Below are positions 35,987 through 44,473 of a DNA stretch of 64,000 nucleotides, in pieces; position 1 is the first letter of the stretch, and each line of letters starts with the position of its first letter. Where the stretch lies: positions 1-64,000 of the forward strand of contig JAVBKY010000009.1 in assembly GCA_031553765.1 (NCBI GenBank), given 5' to 3'. This DNA is from JAITMY01 sp031553765 (GTDB taxonomy: Bacteria > Bacteroidota > Bacteroidia > Bacteroidales > UBA932). The notes below the pieces were generated by a model that searched no databases, was not told where the DNA came from, and was given only the letters and a program-made list of their open reading frames with translations. The position numbers were made by a program, and so were the translations under genes.

Positions 35987-36619
35987 ATGACCGATTTGAA
36001 AACGCTACAGGAAGCCATTGAAAAAGGCAAGTTGGACGATGCTACCACAATTGTACGTGTGGCTATTGCCGAAAATGCAGAAGTGTCAGCACTCATGGGT
36101 GCTATGATGGGCGCTATGGAAGCCATTGGTCAGCGATTTGAGCAAGGCAAGGCATTTGTACCCGAATTGCTGATGGCAGGACGCGCCATGAAGGGTGCGT
36201 TAGAGCTGGTAAAACCCCTGCTGGTGGCCGATAAGAGTGCCATGCGTGGCAAGGTAGTTATTGGCACCGTTATGGGTGACCTGCACGATATAGGTAAAAA
36301 CCTTGTGTCGTCAATGCTCGAAGGTAGCGGCTTTGAAATTGTGGACTTGGGTATTAACGTTCCCACCGCTAAATTTGTAGATGCCATACGCGAGCAAAAG
36401 CCCGATATTCTTTGCATGTCGGCGCTACTCACCACCACCATGCCCTACATGAAGGAGGTGATTGAAGCCATTAAGGCAGCCGGTTTGCGCGACCAGGTAA
36501 AAATCATTGTAGGTGGCGCTCCCGTGAGCCAAGCTTACTCCGACGAAATTGGTGCCGATGGCTATGGCGACAACGCCAACTCGGCTGCCGTACTGGCAAA
36601 ATCGTTGGTAGCAGCGTAA
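35987..36619 (+). CDS. Corrinoid (B12-binding) methyltransferase-type protein
   Basis: A 210-residue cytoplasmic protein with the two-domain layout of MtaC/MtbC/MttC corrinoid proteins. A helical cap domain (about 1-88) is followed by a Rossmann-like B12-binding domain with the lower-ligand motif DLHDIG (Asp98-His100-Gly103), then SALLTTTMPYMKEVIEAI and VGGAPVS. It should carry methylcobamide between a substrate-specific methyltransferase and an acceptor enzyme. Neither partner (MtaB/MttB-like or MtaA/uroporphyrinogen-decarboxylase-like), nor a reactivating ATPase, is in the window. It is instead the first gene of a same-strand run with a DapA-like lyase, PdxA and a sugar-acid kinase. The family is firm; its role here is open. 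Confidence 0.9.
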   Translation: MTDLKTLQEAIEKGKLDDATTIVRVAIAENAEVSALMGAMMGAMEAIGQRFEQGKAFVPELLMAGRAMKGALELVKPLLVADKSAMRGKVVIGTVMGDLHDIGKNLVSSMLEGSGFEIVDLGINVPTAKFVDAIREQKPDILCMSALLTTTMPYMKEVIEAIKAAGLRDQVKIIVGGAPVSQAYSDEIGADGYGDNANSAAVLAKSLVAA

Positions 36620-36630
36620 TACATAAACTT

Positions 36631-36700
36631 GACATGCGATGCTCGACATGCGATGTGCGACGGTTTCGCATGTCGCGTGTCGAGTTTCGCATATCGAAAA
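36631..36700. repeat. GCGATGTGCGAC-type palindromic repeat, copy 2
   Basis: Overlapping inverted repeats of the CATGCGA/TCGCATG family fill the 90-bp gap between the corrinoid and DapA-like genes, ending about 10 bp before the start codon. Confidence 0.65.
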
Positions 36701-36709
36701 AATCTTTTT

Positions 36710-37615
36710 ATGCAAAAAAAATACAAGGGCGTTGTAGTGCCCATGGTTACTCCGTTTACCGTAAGTGGAAAAGTGGACGAGGTGGCAGTAGTACGTATTT
36801 GCCAAAACTTTGCCAAGTACAGCGTATCGCCATTGGTGCTGGGTACCACAGGCGAATCGGCTTCAGTTTCTTCGGAAGAAAGTAAAAAAGTAGTAGCCGC
36901 TGCTGTAAAAGGCATGGATGGCAAAGCCGCTGTGTACGCCGGTATTTCAGGTAACGTGCTTTCGCAAAATATCGACAATGCCAAGGCATACTTCGACCTC
37001 GGCGCCGATATGGTAGTATCGGTTTTACCGCAGTACTACGCGCTCACGCCCGACCAAATGCAGCGCTACTACGAGCAACTGGCCGACGCGCTGCCCCGCC
37101 TGATGATGTACAACATTCCCGCCACCACTCATATGTCTATTCCGCTTGACGTAATAGCCAAGCTGAGCCAACACCCCAACATCTGTGGGCTGAAGGACTC
37201 AGAGCGTGATGCGCAACGCATGGAAGAGTGCGTAAAAACATACCGTGACCGCGAAGACTTTTCGTACTTCCTGGGCTATGCGGCGCTATCATCAGCCTCG
37301 CTTAAGCTGGGTGCCGATGGTATTGTTCCCAGCACGGGTAACTTCACGCCGAAGATGTTCCAAGAGTTGTACAATTTTGGTGCGGCAGGCAACCACGCCG
37401 AGTGCGAACGCATGCAAACCGAAACCAACGAGATTGCACAAATTTATCAAGCGGGACGCACTCTCGGGCAATCGCTTGCCGCGCTCAAAACCATGATGAG
37501 TGTGCTTGGCCTGTGTGAACCTAACGTAGCAGCACCCCTCACCAACCTCACTGCTGATGAGCAAAAAACGGTAGTTGAGGCAACCAAGGCGGCGATGACA
37601 AAATTCGATATTTAA
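36710..37615 (+). CDS. DapA-superfamily aldolase/lyase, paralogue 2
   Basis: A 301-residue (beta/alpha)8 Schiff-base enzyme. The ATG at 36710 (MQKKYKGVVVPMVTPF) is chosen because the longer reading from 36629 translates a palindromic repeat and would be too long for the family. Motifs are GTTGE, YNIP with Tyr134, and the lysine Lys162 in CGLKDSE. The glutamate after KDS, unlike KDSS in the paralogue at 10735, suggests a different substrate. With PdxA and a DUF1537 kinase downstream it is likely to act on a 2-keto sugar acid (aldolase or dehydratase) rather than in lysine synthesis. The gaps on both sides are filled by the same palindromic repeat family. Confidence 0.85.
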   Translation: MQKKYKGVVVPMVTPFTVSGKVDEVAVVRICQNFAKYSVSPLVLGTTGESASVSSEESKKVVAAAVKGMDGKAAVYAGISGNVLSQNIDNAKAYFDLGADMVVSVLPQYYALTPDQMQRYYEQLADALPRLMMYNIPATTHMSIPLDVIAKLSQHPNICGLKDSERDAQRMEECVKTYRDREDFSYFLGYAALSSASLKLGADGIVPSTGNFTPKMFQELYNFGAAGNHAECERMQTETNEIAQIYQAGRTLGQSLAALKTMMSVLGLCEPNVAAPLTNLTADEQKTVVEATKAAMTKFDI

Positions 37616-37618
37616 TTG

Positions 37619-37680
37619 GACATGCGATATGCGACTTGCGATGTAAAAAGTCGCAGGTCGTATATCGCGTTTCGCAAATC
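37619..37680. repeat. GCGATATGCGAC-type palindromic repeat, copy 3
   Basis: Inverted repeat (GCGATATGCGACTTGCGA / GTCGCAGGTCGTATATCGC) filling the gap before pdxA and ending 7 bp before its ATG. Confidence 0.65.
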
Positions 37681-37687
37681 CTCTTGT

Positions 37688-38710
37688 ATGAAACCTATCA
37701 TTGGCATAACCATGGGCGACCCTGCGGGTATTGGCCCTGAAATTATTGTAAAATCCCTTTCGGAGAAAAGTCTATACGAGCGCTGTAGCCCTGTGGTAGT
37801 AGGCGATGCAGGCGTAATGAAAAAAGCCGTAGCGCTGCTGAATTTACCCTATACGGTAAATGCTGTTGACAAGGTTTCCGACTCAAAATTTACCTTTGGT
37901 ACCATAGATGTTTTTGATTTGCAAAACGTTTCGGATAAGGTGAGGTTTGGCGAAGTGTCAGCCGAAGCAGGCAACGCTGCCTTTCAGTATGTAACAAAGG
38001 TGATAGAATTGGCGTTGATAGACGAGGTGGATGCTACTGTAACGGCACCTATCAACAAGGAATCGATAAACCTTGCGGGACACCATTTTTCGGGACACAC
38101 CGAGATATACGCGCACTACACCAACACCAAAAAATACGCCATGCTGTTGGCCGAGGATAACCTGCGCGTGATACACGTTACCACGCACGTTCCGCTGCGT
38201 CAGGCATGCGACTTGGTTAAGGCTGACCGCATACTCGAAGTAATACAGCTGTTGGATGATGCTTGCAAACAATTCGGCATAGCCAATCCTAAAATTGCTG
38301 TTGCGGGATTGAACCCCCACGCAAGCGATGGCGGACTTTTTGGGTGGGAGGAGGAGCGTGAAATTATTCCCGCTGTTAAGCAAGCAAAGGCTATGGGCTT
38401 TAACGTTGAGGGACCTATTCCTGCCGACTCTATGTTCTCAAAGGCTATTGGCGGACAGTACGATGGTTGCGTGGCTATGTATCACGATCAAGGTCATATT
38501 CCGCTAAAAGTAGAGGGCTTTAAGTGGAATGACAAAACCAAGCGCATGGAGGTGCGTGGCGTAAATATTACGCTGGGCTTGCCTATCATTCGCGTGTCGG
38601 TTGACCACGGTACGGCGTTTGAAGTAGCGGGCAAAGGCATTGCCAGCGAGGAAGCCATGAACATTTCGTTGGATTACGCTATTCGCATGGCAGGGAATAG
38701 GAAGAAGTAG
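37688..38710 (+). CDS. pdxA: PdxA-family 4-phospho-sugar-acid dehydrogenase
   Basis: A 340-residue NAD-dependent, metal-dependent oxidative decarboxylase. The ATG at 37688 (MKPIIGITMGDPAGIGPE) fits the family; the longer reading translates a repeat. The three metal-ligand histidines align with the known enzyme: His167 (TTHVPLRQ), His211 (LNPHASDGG) and His266 (MYHDQGH). SGHTE with His137 is also present. PdxA proper makes 3-amino-1-hydroxyacetone phosphate for vitamin B6. Homologues beside a DUF1537 kinase (often called PdxA2) instead decarboxylate 4-phospho-threonate or erythronate to dihydroxyacetone phosphate. Because a DUF1537 gene follows directly and no other B6 gene is present, the catabolic role is favoured. 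Confidence 0.85.
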   Translation: MKPIIGITMGDPAGIGPEIIVKSLSEKSLYERCSPVVVGDAGVMKKAVALLNLPYTVNAVDKVSDSKFTFGTIDVFDLQNVSDKVRFGEVSAEAGNAAFQYVTKVIELALIDEVDATVTAPINKESINLAGHHFSGHTEIYAHYTNTKKYAMLLAEDNLRVIHVTTHVPLRQACDLVKADRILEVIQLLDDACKQFGIANPKIAVAGLNPHASDGGLFGWEEEREIIPAVKQAKAMGFNVEGPIPADSMFSKAIGGQYDGCVAMYHDQGHIPLKVEGFKWNDKTKRMEVRGVNITLGLPIIRVSVDHGTAFEVAGKGIASEEAMNISLDYAIRMAGNRKK

Positions 38711-38719
38711 TTTAGATAG

Positions 38720-38822
38720 TTTGATGCGCTGCGCGCGTTTAATGTGCTTCGCACGCTTGATGTTGTTAGAGTTAACGCGCGAAGCGCATCAAACAAAATA
38801 AAACTATTTCAAACGCGAAGCA
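38720..38822. repeat. TTTGATGCGCT...AGCGCATCAAA inverted repeat
   Basis: Arms containing TTTGATGCGCTGCGCGC and GCGCGAAGCGCATCAAA flank GTGCTTCGCACGC. It is a variant of the GCTTCGCGCGATAAA family seen before four other genes, and it fills the gap ahead of the kinase gene. Confidence 0.6.
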
Positions 38823-38835
38823 TTGAACAATCATT

Positions 38836-40047
38836 ATGCTAACCGTAATTGCCGACGATATTACCGGGGCTGCCGAGGTAGCCGGAGTGGGGCTGCGCCA
38901 CGGTTTACGTGTAGCGCTTGATACGGCTGTAACCGTTGCCCCAAGAGATGTGCAGCTGTGGGTGGTAGCACTTGATACGCGCTCCATGCGGCGCGATGAA
39001 GCAGTGGCGGAGGTTTCTAAAACAGTTACCCGATTAACCAACCTTGGCGTTCGCCAAATATTTAAAAAAACAGATTCGGTACTGCGAGGCCATGTGATGG
39101 CGGAGTTGGATGCGCAAATGAAAGCACAGGGTAAAAACGCTGTGGTGCTTTGCCCTGCCAATCCCGCAGGTGGTCGGAAAATCATAAACGGCACGTACTA
39201 CATAAACGATGTGCCGCTTCACCAAACGGGTTTTGCCAAAGACCCCGAATTTCCTGCTACAACTTCTAATGTGGTGGAGTTGCTTCAAAAACGTGCTGCA
39301 ATAGATGTGTGTTGTCATGCTGAGCCTGTCGAAGCGTGCGGCGAGGGTGTAGCCATTGCCAACGCTGCCTCCGTTGAGGATTTGCAAGCGGTAGCGCAAC
39401 ACGTAGACGAATGCGCCATTCCTGCAGGTTCCGCCGCGTTTTTTGAAGCGTGGCTTTTGAATTTCAAATTTCAAAATTCAGATTTCAGAAAAGCGATAGA
39501 GGCGAAGATTGATGCAGCGCAATCTGAAACCTGGAATGTGAAATATAGAACTCTCATCATCTGCGGCAGTGCATTTCACGCCAGCCATGAACGGGTGGAA
39601 CAGGCGCGTAAAAACGGAACATCGGTCGCCTATATTTCGCCGTTGTGGATAGGTAAAGCGGAGTTAGAGAAAAATCTGAAGGAGTGCGAAACCCAAGCAC
39701 AACAGGCATTACAGCAAAGTGCTTGTGCTATTGTAGCGGTAAACTTACCCACGCTTGAGGGCAAGGATGCAGCGATAGCGTTACGCACGGCAGTCATGCA
39801 AGTCACGGCAAATATTTTACAAAGCGTAGATGTGCAGGAGCTGATAGTGGAGGGTGGGGCTACGGCATTTGCTATAACGGATAGCTTAGGTTTTACACAG
39901 TTTTTACCTGTACATGAATTTGCTCCCGGAGTAGTGCGTATGAGGGTGGTAGGAAAAGATAACTTGTACCTAACCATAAAGCCCGGTAGCTACGAGTTTC
40001 CAAAGGAAATTACTAAATTGATGAACAATATACCCCCAACCCCCTAA
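38836..40047 (+). CDS. Four-carbon acid sugar kinase (DUF1537) with in-frame repeats
   Basis: A 403-residue kinase of the OtnK/DtnK (DUF1537) type. The N-domain has IADDITGAAEVAGVGLRHGL, KTDSVLRGHVMAEL and CPANPAGGR; the C-domain starts near residue 228 (TLIICGSAFHASHERV) and carries EGGATAFAI and the closing KPGSYEFP. It should phosphorylate threonate/erythronate-like acids at O-4 for PdxA. Two stretches look like repeat DNA read in frame. Residues 161-168 (HAEPVEAC) translate the TGCTGAGCCTGTCGAAG repeat. Residues about 209-217 lie in one arm of an A/T-rich inverted repeat (39466-39488 / 39524-39546) at the linker between domains. The last residues (PPTP) and the stop codon come from a third element. 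The protein looks intact and all family motifs are preserved. Confidence 0.85.
   Translation: MLTVIADDITGAAEVAGVGLRHGLRVALDTAVTVAPRDVQLWVVALDTRSMRRDEAVAEVSKTVTRLTNLGVRQIFKKTDSVLRGHVMAELDAQMKAQGKNAVVLCPANPAGGRKIINGTYYINDVPLHQTGFAKDPEFPATTSNVVELLQKRAAIDVCCHAEPVEACGEGVAIANAASVEDLQAVAQHVDECAIPAGSAAFFEAWLLNFKFQNSDFRKAIEAKIDAAQSETWNVKYRTLIICGSAFHASHERVEQARKNGTSVAYISPLWIGKAELEKNLKECETQAQQALQQSACAIVAVNLPTLEGKDAAIALRTAVMQVTANILQSVDVQELIVEGGATAFAITDSLGFTQFLPVHEFAPGVVRMRVVGKDNLYLTIKPGSYEFPKEITKLMNNIPPTP
39313..39340 (+). repeat. TGAGCCTGTCGAAG repeat inside kinase gene
   Basis: A coding stretch with the core GTCATGCTGAGCCTGTCGAA, the same repeat core found between genes at about 5956-5992 and 22576-22651, here read as HAEPVEAC without shifting the frame. 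Confidence 0.65.
39466..39546. repeat. Degenerate inverted repeat inside kinase gene
   Basis: Arms 39466-39488 and 39524-39546 are reverse complements at 18 of 23 positions. They flank 35 bp at the domain linker of the DUF1537 kinase. Confidence 0.55.
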
Positions 40048-40136
40048 AGGGGGCTAGAACAGCAATGGGTTTTGTGTGCAAATCTACTACTGCTAATAAG
40101 CTGATAATGTTATAGCCCCCTTTAGGGGGTTGGGGG
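40033..40136. repeat. CCCCCTAAAGGGGGC inverted-repeat element, 104 bp
   Basis: 28-bp arms (40033-40060 and 40109-40136) with at most one mismatch flank an interior containing GGGTTTTGTGTGCAAAT and TACTGCTAATAA. The interior is conserved in the copy at 60321-60423. The left arm overlaps the 3' end of the kinase gene and supplies its TAA stop. Confidence 0.8.
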
Positions 40137-40153
40137 TGATAAAAAGTAAAATT

Positions 40154-40813
40154 ATGAAAACAAGGTTCTCATTTCTCATTCTCTTTTTTGCCTTATCAGC
40201 TGTCGCTTGCGCGCAACAAAAGATGGTAAAAGTAGCCTGCGTAGGCAACAGTATTACCTACGGCAGCGGGCTTAAGGATAGGCATACCGACAGCTACCCC
40301 ATGGTGCTGGGTCGTATGCTGGGTGAAGGTTACGAGGTGCAGAATTTTGGACTTGGCGGGCGCACGATGTTGCGCAAGGGTAACCGTCCGTACATTTTCG
40401 AAAATCGCTTTAGGGCAGCGCTTGCGTTTACCCCCGACATTGTAATTATTAAGTTAGGCACTAACGATAGCAAGCCTGAAAATCGCATTTATGTCTCCGA
40501 GTTTGTTGATGACGCTACGGCATTAGTAGATTCATTTTTAATGCTGCCCTCGAAGCCTAAAATATTTCTTTGTTATCCGGCCAAGGTGTACAATGACGGA
40601 CTTGGCGGTATTAGCGATAGCATAATTATAGCCGACATTATTCCGCGCGTAGATGAGGTCGCTAAAAAGTTGAACCTTCCTACTATTGATTTGCATACCG
40701 TAACCGAGGGTATGCCACAAAATTTCCCCGATAACGTTCACCCCAACGAACAAGGTGCTATTGCCATTGCAAATACTGTTTACAAGGCAATTACCGAACA
40801 GACAAAAAAATAG
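40154..40813 (+). CDS. Secreted SGNH/GDSL-family esterase
   Basis: A 219-residue protein with a signal peptide (about 1-21). The ATG at 40154 (MKTRFSFLIL) is preferred over the repeat-derived upstream extension from 40130. All SGNH blocks are visible: GNSITYG with nucleophile Ser33, GLGGRTM (block II Gly), LGTND (block III Asn) and DNVHPNEQG with Asp193/His196. It is likely to be a carbohydrate esterase removing acetyl or other acyl groups from pectic oligosaccharides in the periplasm. It is flanked by the sugar-acid kinase upstream and a Na+ symporter with its own promoter downstream. Confidence 0.85.
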   Translation: MKTRFSFLILFFALSAVACAQQKMVKVACVGNSITYGSGLKDRHTDSYPMVLGRMLGEGYEVQNFGLGGRTMLRKGNRPYIFENRFRAALAFTPDIVIIKLGTNDSKPENRIYVSEFVDDATALVDSFLMLPSKPKIFLCYPAKVYNDGLGGISDSIIIADIIPRVDEVAKKLNLPTIDLHTVTEGMPQNFPDNVHPNEQGAIAIANTVYKAITEQTKK

Positions 40814-40916
40814 CAAATAAAAATTGCGAGTTTAACTCTACAAACTTTACGATTTAATTATTTGTAAAACAGCGTGTTGTGTCATTGCTGTGTATCAATT
40901 TCGTGTGCGCACACAT

Positions 40917-40948
40917 TTTGGCATTTTAGCACATTTTTTGTACCTTGG
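40917..40948 (+). promoter_or_regulatory. Bacteroidetes-type promoter TTTG-N20-TACCTTGG
   Basis: A -33 TTTG (40917-40920), a 20-bp spacer and a TACCTTGG -7 element (40941-40948, one mismatch to TAnnTTTG) lie 56 bp before the SSS symporter start. This is the only two-box match I found. Confidence 0.6.
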
Positions 40949-41004
40949 CAATTGTTTTTTCTTAAAAAACTCTTGAATATCTAACTTAAAGTTGAATAAT
41001 AATT

Positions 41005-42600
41005 ATGACAGGTTTACACTGGGTGGATTACTTTATCATTATCGCATCGGTTATATTCACCGTTATGGTGGGTGCCTACTTTGCCAAAAGGCAAAAAAGT
41101 TCGGACAAGTTTTTCTCCGGCGGGCGCAACCTGCCATCGTGGGCCATTGGCTTTTCTATTATGGCAACGCTTATTAGCAGCGTTACCTTTTTGGCTTACC
41201 CCGGTGCGGCGTATGCGGGCAACTGGATACTACTTGTGCAAGGCCTCATGGTGCCCATTGTGCTGCTGGCGCTCATTTGGTTCATAGTGCCGCTATACCG
41301 CAAGGTTATTGGCATTAGCGCGTATGAGTACTTCGAAAAACGCTTCGGATTTTTTGCACGCATATACAGCTCCATCGCCTTTGCGTTTAGCCATTTTACC
41401 AAAATGGGCTCGGTAATGTACCTCGTAGCCATTGCGCTTGTTCCCATGCTGGGCATTGATATGGTAGAGCATCCATGGGCTATTCACACCCTTATCTGGT
41501 CAGTGGGCATTGCTATTATTTTGCTTACGCTGCTGGGTGGCCTCGAAGGGGTGGTGTGGATGGATGTTATACAAGGATCCATGCTGATCATAGGCGGACT
41601 TATTTGCGTGGCGCTGTTGCTGTTTATCCCCGAAGGCGGACCTGCCTCAGTAATGCACGTGGTGTCCGAGTATGACAAAATAAATGTTGGTCCCTTTGAC
41701 TGGGATTTTACCAAGCTGACCTTTATTGTAATGGCTATTAACGGTATTTTTTACGCTGTGCAAAAGTATGGCACCGACCAAACTATTGTACAACGTTACC
41801 TTGCCGCAAAGACCGATAAGGCAGCCATTAAAGCCTCGTTGTTGGGTATTTCGCTCACCATCCCCTTGTGGGTAATGTTTATGTTTGTGGGCTCGCTGCT
41901 ATTTGCGTTTTACAAGCTATCACCCATACCTCCGCTTCCCGAGGGCATACCCGCCGATGGCGTATTTCCCTACTTCATTACCACGCAGCTGCCTGTGGGT
42001 ATAAAAGGCTTTATCATTGCGGCGCTGATTGCAGCGGCTATCTCTACGTTGGATGCTGATATTAACTGCCTTGCAGCGGTTGGTGTTGCCGATTTTTATA
42101 AGAAAATAAAAAAGAATACTACCGAAAAACAGGAATTTGCTTTGGCAAAAATATTGGTAGTAGTAATTGGTATAGCGGCCCTGGGTATAGCATCGCTCTA
42201 TGCCTATATGGGGGGAGAAGGAGTGCTGGGGTTGATATTTGAGCTATACGCCATATTCTCGGCTGGTATAGCGGGCATGTTCCTGCTGGGTTTGCTTAGC
42301 CGCAGGGCAAATAAGCAGGGCTTGTACGTGGGTATTGTAGCGTGCGTGCTATTTACGGCATACGCCATGCTCACTTCTACCAAGGTTGACTTTAATGGCG
42401 ATGGCGTTAAGACGGTTTTATTGGATTTGGGACGCTTCAACTTCCCGCATCACAAGTACATGCTGGGTGTGTATAGCCACATCATACTGTTTGGCGTAGC
42501 ATGGATTGCCAGCCACTTCTTCAAGTCCGAACCCGTAGACGATCACTACACCATTTACGGATTTTTGAAACAAAGAAAAGAGGCGAAGGCTGCAAAATAA
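41005..42600 (+). CDS. Sodium:solute symporter (SSS family)
   Basis: A 531-residue inner-membrane protein with about 13 hydrophobic helices. It starts with a periplasmic-out N-terminus (TGLHWVDYFIIIASVIFTVM) and has FFSGGRNLPSWAIGFSIMAT after helix 1 and ISTLDADINCLAAVGVADFY in the region that forms the sodium site, both hallmarks of the SSS/SGLT family. It should couple Na+ influx to uptake of a sugar, sugar acid or related solute. It precedes GH28 and GH95 enzymes, so a pectin-derived sugar such as galacturonate is plausible; substrate cannot be read from sequence. It has its own promoter and probably starts a new transcription unit. Confidence 0.85.
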   Translation: MTGLHWVDYFIIIASVIFTVMVGAYFAKRQKSSDKFFSGGRNLPSWAIGFSIMATLISSVTFLAYPGAAYAGNWILLVQGLMVPIVLLALIWFIVPLYRKVIGISAYEYFEKRFGFFARIYSSIAFAFSHFTKMGSVMYLVAIALVPMLGIDMVEHPWAIHTLIWSVGIAIILLTLLGGLEGVVWMDVIQGSMLIIGGLICVALLLFIPEGGPASVMHVVSEYDKINVGPFDWDFTKLTFIVMAINGIFYAVQKYGTDQTIVQRYLAAKTDKAAIKASLLGISLTIPLWVMFMFVGSLLFAFYKLSPIPPLPEGIPADGVFPYFITTQLPVGIKGFIIAALIAAAISTLDADINCLAAVGVADFYKKIKKNTTEKQEFALAKILVVVIGIAALGIASLYAYMGGEGVLGLIFELYAIFSAGIAGMFLLGLLSRRANKQGLYVGIVACVLFTAYAMLTSTKVDFNGDGVKTVLLDLGRFNFPHHKYMLGVYSHIILFGVAWIASHFFKSEPVDDHYTIYGFLKQRKEAKAAK

Positions 42601-42659
42601 AGTGATGCAATTCCCGGATGTTGGGCTTCGCTATGACGGAGTTTTTACTTTAAATAATA

Positions 42660-42820
42660 GATAAATGCGCTTCGCGCGATAAAAAGATAAAAGGATAAAT
42701 TTTATCGCGAAGCCAGCCCCGCGATGCGGAGCAGGCGGGCATTTATCGACCGTTAGGGTATTTTATCGTCCTGCTTTAGCAGGACAATTTATCGCACGAA
42801 GTGCATTTTATCTTTTTATC
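42660..42820. repeat. GCTTCGCGCGATAAA inverted-repeat element, copy 1
   Basis: An element of about 160 bp with ends ATAAATGCGCTTCGCGCGAT and CGCACGAAGTGCATTTTATC. It contains further palindromes (GTCCTGCTTTAGCAGGAC) and repeats of TTTATCG, and ends 14 bp before the GH28 start. Confidence 0.7.
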
Positions 42821-42833
42821 AATATTATTTGTC

Positions 42834-44405
42834 ATGAAAAAACTATTCTCGAAAGTAGCCATGGCCGCAGGCGCAGCAAAGTTGGTTGCGCTGGCGGCAG
42901 GTGTTTGGATGTGCAGCAGCGCCGTAGCGCAGGTTATTCCCGATGATGTTTACAAAGACCTTCCATTTAAGATGGAAAAGGTAGTTCAACCCCAGTTTGC
43001 CAACAACGAGGTAAACCTTAAGGATTTTGGCGCTACTCCCGATGGACTTACGCTCAACAGCGAAGCCTTTGCCAAGGCCATTGATGCTATTGTGGCAAAA
43101 GGCGGTGGTAAGGTAGTGGTGCCGCAAGGCTTGTGGCTTACCGGTCCTATTGTATTTAAAAGCAACGTAAACCTGCACTTGGAGCGTGGCGCCGTTATTC
43201 TTTTTAGCAGTGACTTCAACCTTTATCCGTTGATTAAGGAAACTGTTTCCTTTGAGGGGCTTGATACTCGTCGTTGCCAATCGCCCATTTCAGGTAAAAA
43301 CTTGCAGAATGTTGCCATTACCGGTGAAGGTGTAATTGATGGAAACGGTGGCGCATGGCGTCCTGTCAAGAAGGGTAAAATGACCGCGGGTCAGTGGAAA
43401 GAATTGACCGAATCAGGTGGCGTACTGAATGAGAAAAAAGACACCTGGTGGCCATCGGAAAGTGCGCTAAAGGGTAGCAAAAATGTGATTGACCAAAATG
43501 TTCCCGCTGCCAAAGCAGACGAGGAATTTCAAGCCATAAAAGACTACCTGCGTCCGGTAATGGTGAACTTTGTTAGCTGCAAAAACGTGTGGCTTGACGG
43601 TGTTACCTTCCAAAACTCACCTGCATGGAATATCCACCCGCTGATGTGCGAAAATCTTACGGTGAGCAACGTGATTGTGCGCAACCCTTGGTACTCGCAA
43701 AACGGCGATGGCATTGACATTGAGAGCTGCAAAAACGTAGTTGTTTATAACAGTAGTTTTGACGTGGGTGATGATGCTATTTGCATTAAATCGGGTAAAG
43801 ATGCCGATGGTCGCAAGCGTGGTATTCCTACCGAAAACCTCATTGTAAAAGGTTGCCTGGTGTACCACGGCCATGGTGGTTTTGTAGTAGGTAGCGAAAT
43901 GAGTGGCGGGGTGAAAAACGTAAAAGTATCCAACTGCACCTTCCTTGGAACCGATGTGGGGCTTCGCTTTAAGAGCACTCGCGGTCGCGGTGGTGTTGTA
44001 GAAAATATCTGGATTTCGGACATCGACATGATGAACATTCCTGCCGAGCCGCTATTATTTGACCTCTTCTACGGTGGGAAATCTGCATTGGAAGCCAAGG
44101 CTGATGGCGATAAACCCGACACCGAGATGAAGAAGGTGGACGAGACTACGCCCCAATTCCGTAACATCTTTATCAAAAATGTTATCTGCAACGGTGCCGA
44201 CCGCGCCATGTACTTTAACGGCCTGCCCGAAATGAATGTGCAGAACGTAACGGTAGATAACGTGATAATTAAGTCAAAGCAAGGTGCCGAAATTTCGGAG
44301 TCAACCAACGTAAAGTTGACCAACATAAAGATTGTTCCTGAAAAGGGCGAGCCGATTATCGTTCGCAAATCAAAGAACGTAACGCTGGACAACAAGCCAT
44401 TGTAG
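42834..44405 (+). CDS. GH28 polygalacturonase-type hydrolase
   Basis: A 523-residue secreted beta-helix enzyme. The ATG at 42834 (MKKLFSKVAM) begins a signal peptide running to about residue 37; upstream codons translate a repeat. GH28 catalytic motifs are all present: NGDGID with Asp292, GDDAICIKSG with Asp313/Asp314, HGHGG with His347, and RFK with Arg378/Lys380. GEGVIDGNGGAW is the usual early strand. It would hydrolyse galacturonosyl linkages in homogalacturonan or rhamnogalacturonan, probably as an exo-enzyme in the periplasm, since Bacteroidetes GH28 of this length are common there. It is followed by a hairpin and then GH95. Confidence 0.92.
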   Translation: MKKLFSKVAMAAGAAKLVALAAGVWMCSSAVAQVIPDDVYKDLPFKMEKVVQPQFANNEVNLKDFGATPDGLTLNSEAFAKAIDAIVAKGGGKVVVPQGLWLTGPIVFKSNVNLHLERGAVILFSSDFNLYPLIKETVSFEGLDTRRCQSPISGKNLQNVAITGEGVIDGNGGAWRPVKKGKMTAGQWKELTESGGVLNEKKDTWWPSESALKGSKNVIDQNVPAAKADEEFQAIKDYLRPVMVNFVSCKNVWLDGVTFQNSPAWNIHPLMCENLTVSNVIVRNPWYSQNGDGIDIESCKNVVVYNSSFDVGDDAICIKSGKDADGRKRGIPTENLIVKGCLVYHGHGGFVVGSEMSGGVKNVKVSNCTFLGTDVGLRFKSTRGRGGVVENIWISDIDMMNIPAEPLLFDLFYGGKSALEAKADGDKPDTEMKKVDETTPQFRNIFIKNVICNGADRAMYFNGLPEMNVQNVTVDNVIIKSKQGAEISESTNVKLTNIKIVPEKGEPIIVRKSKNVTLDNKPL

Positions 44406-44410
44406 CATTT

Positions 44411-44472
44411 CTCTCGCAAAGACGCAAAGTCGCAGAGGCGTTTTTCTTTGCGCCTCTGCGTCTTTGCAAGAG
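44411..44472. repeat. GCAAAGACGCAGAGGCG palindrome
   Basis: A long hairpin (CGCAAAGTCGCAGAGGCG / CGCCTCTGCGTCTTTGC) between GH28 and GH95. It may terminate GH28 transcription; its right edge abuts the GH95 -7 element. Confidence 0.7.
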
Positions 44473-44473
44473 T

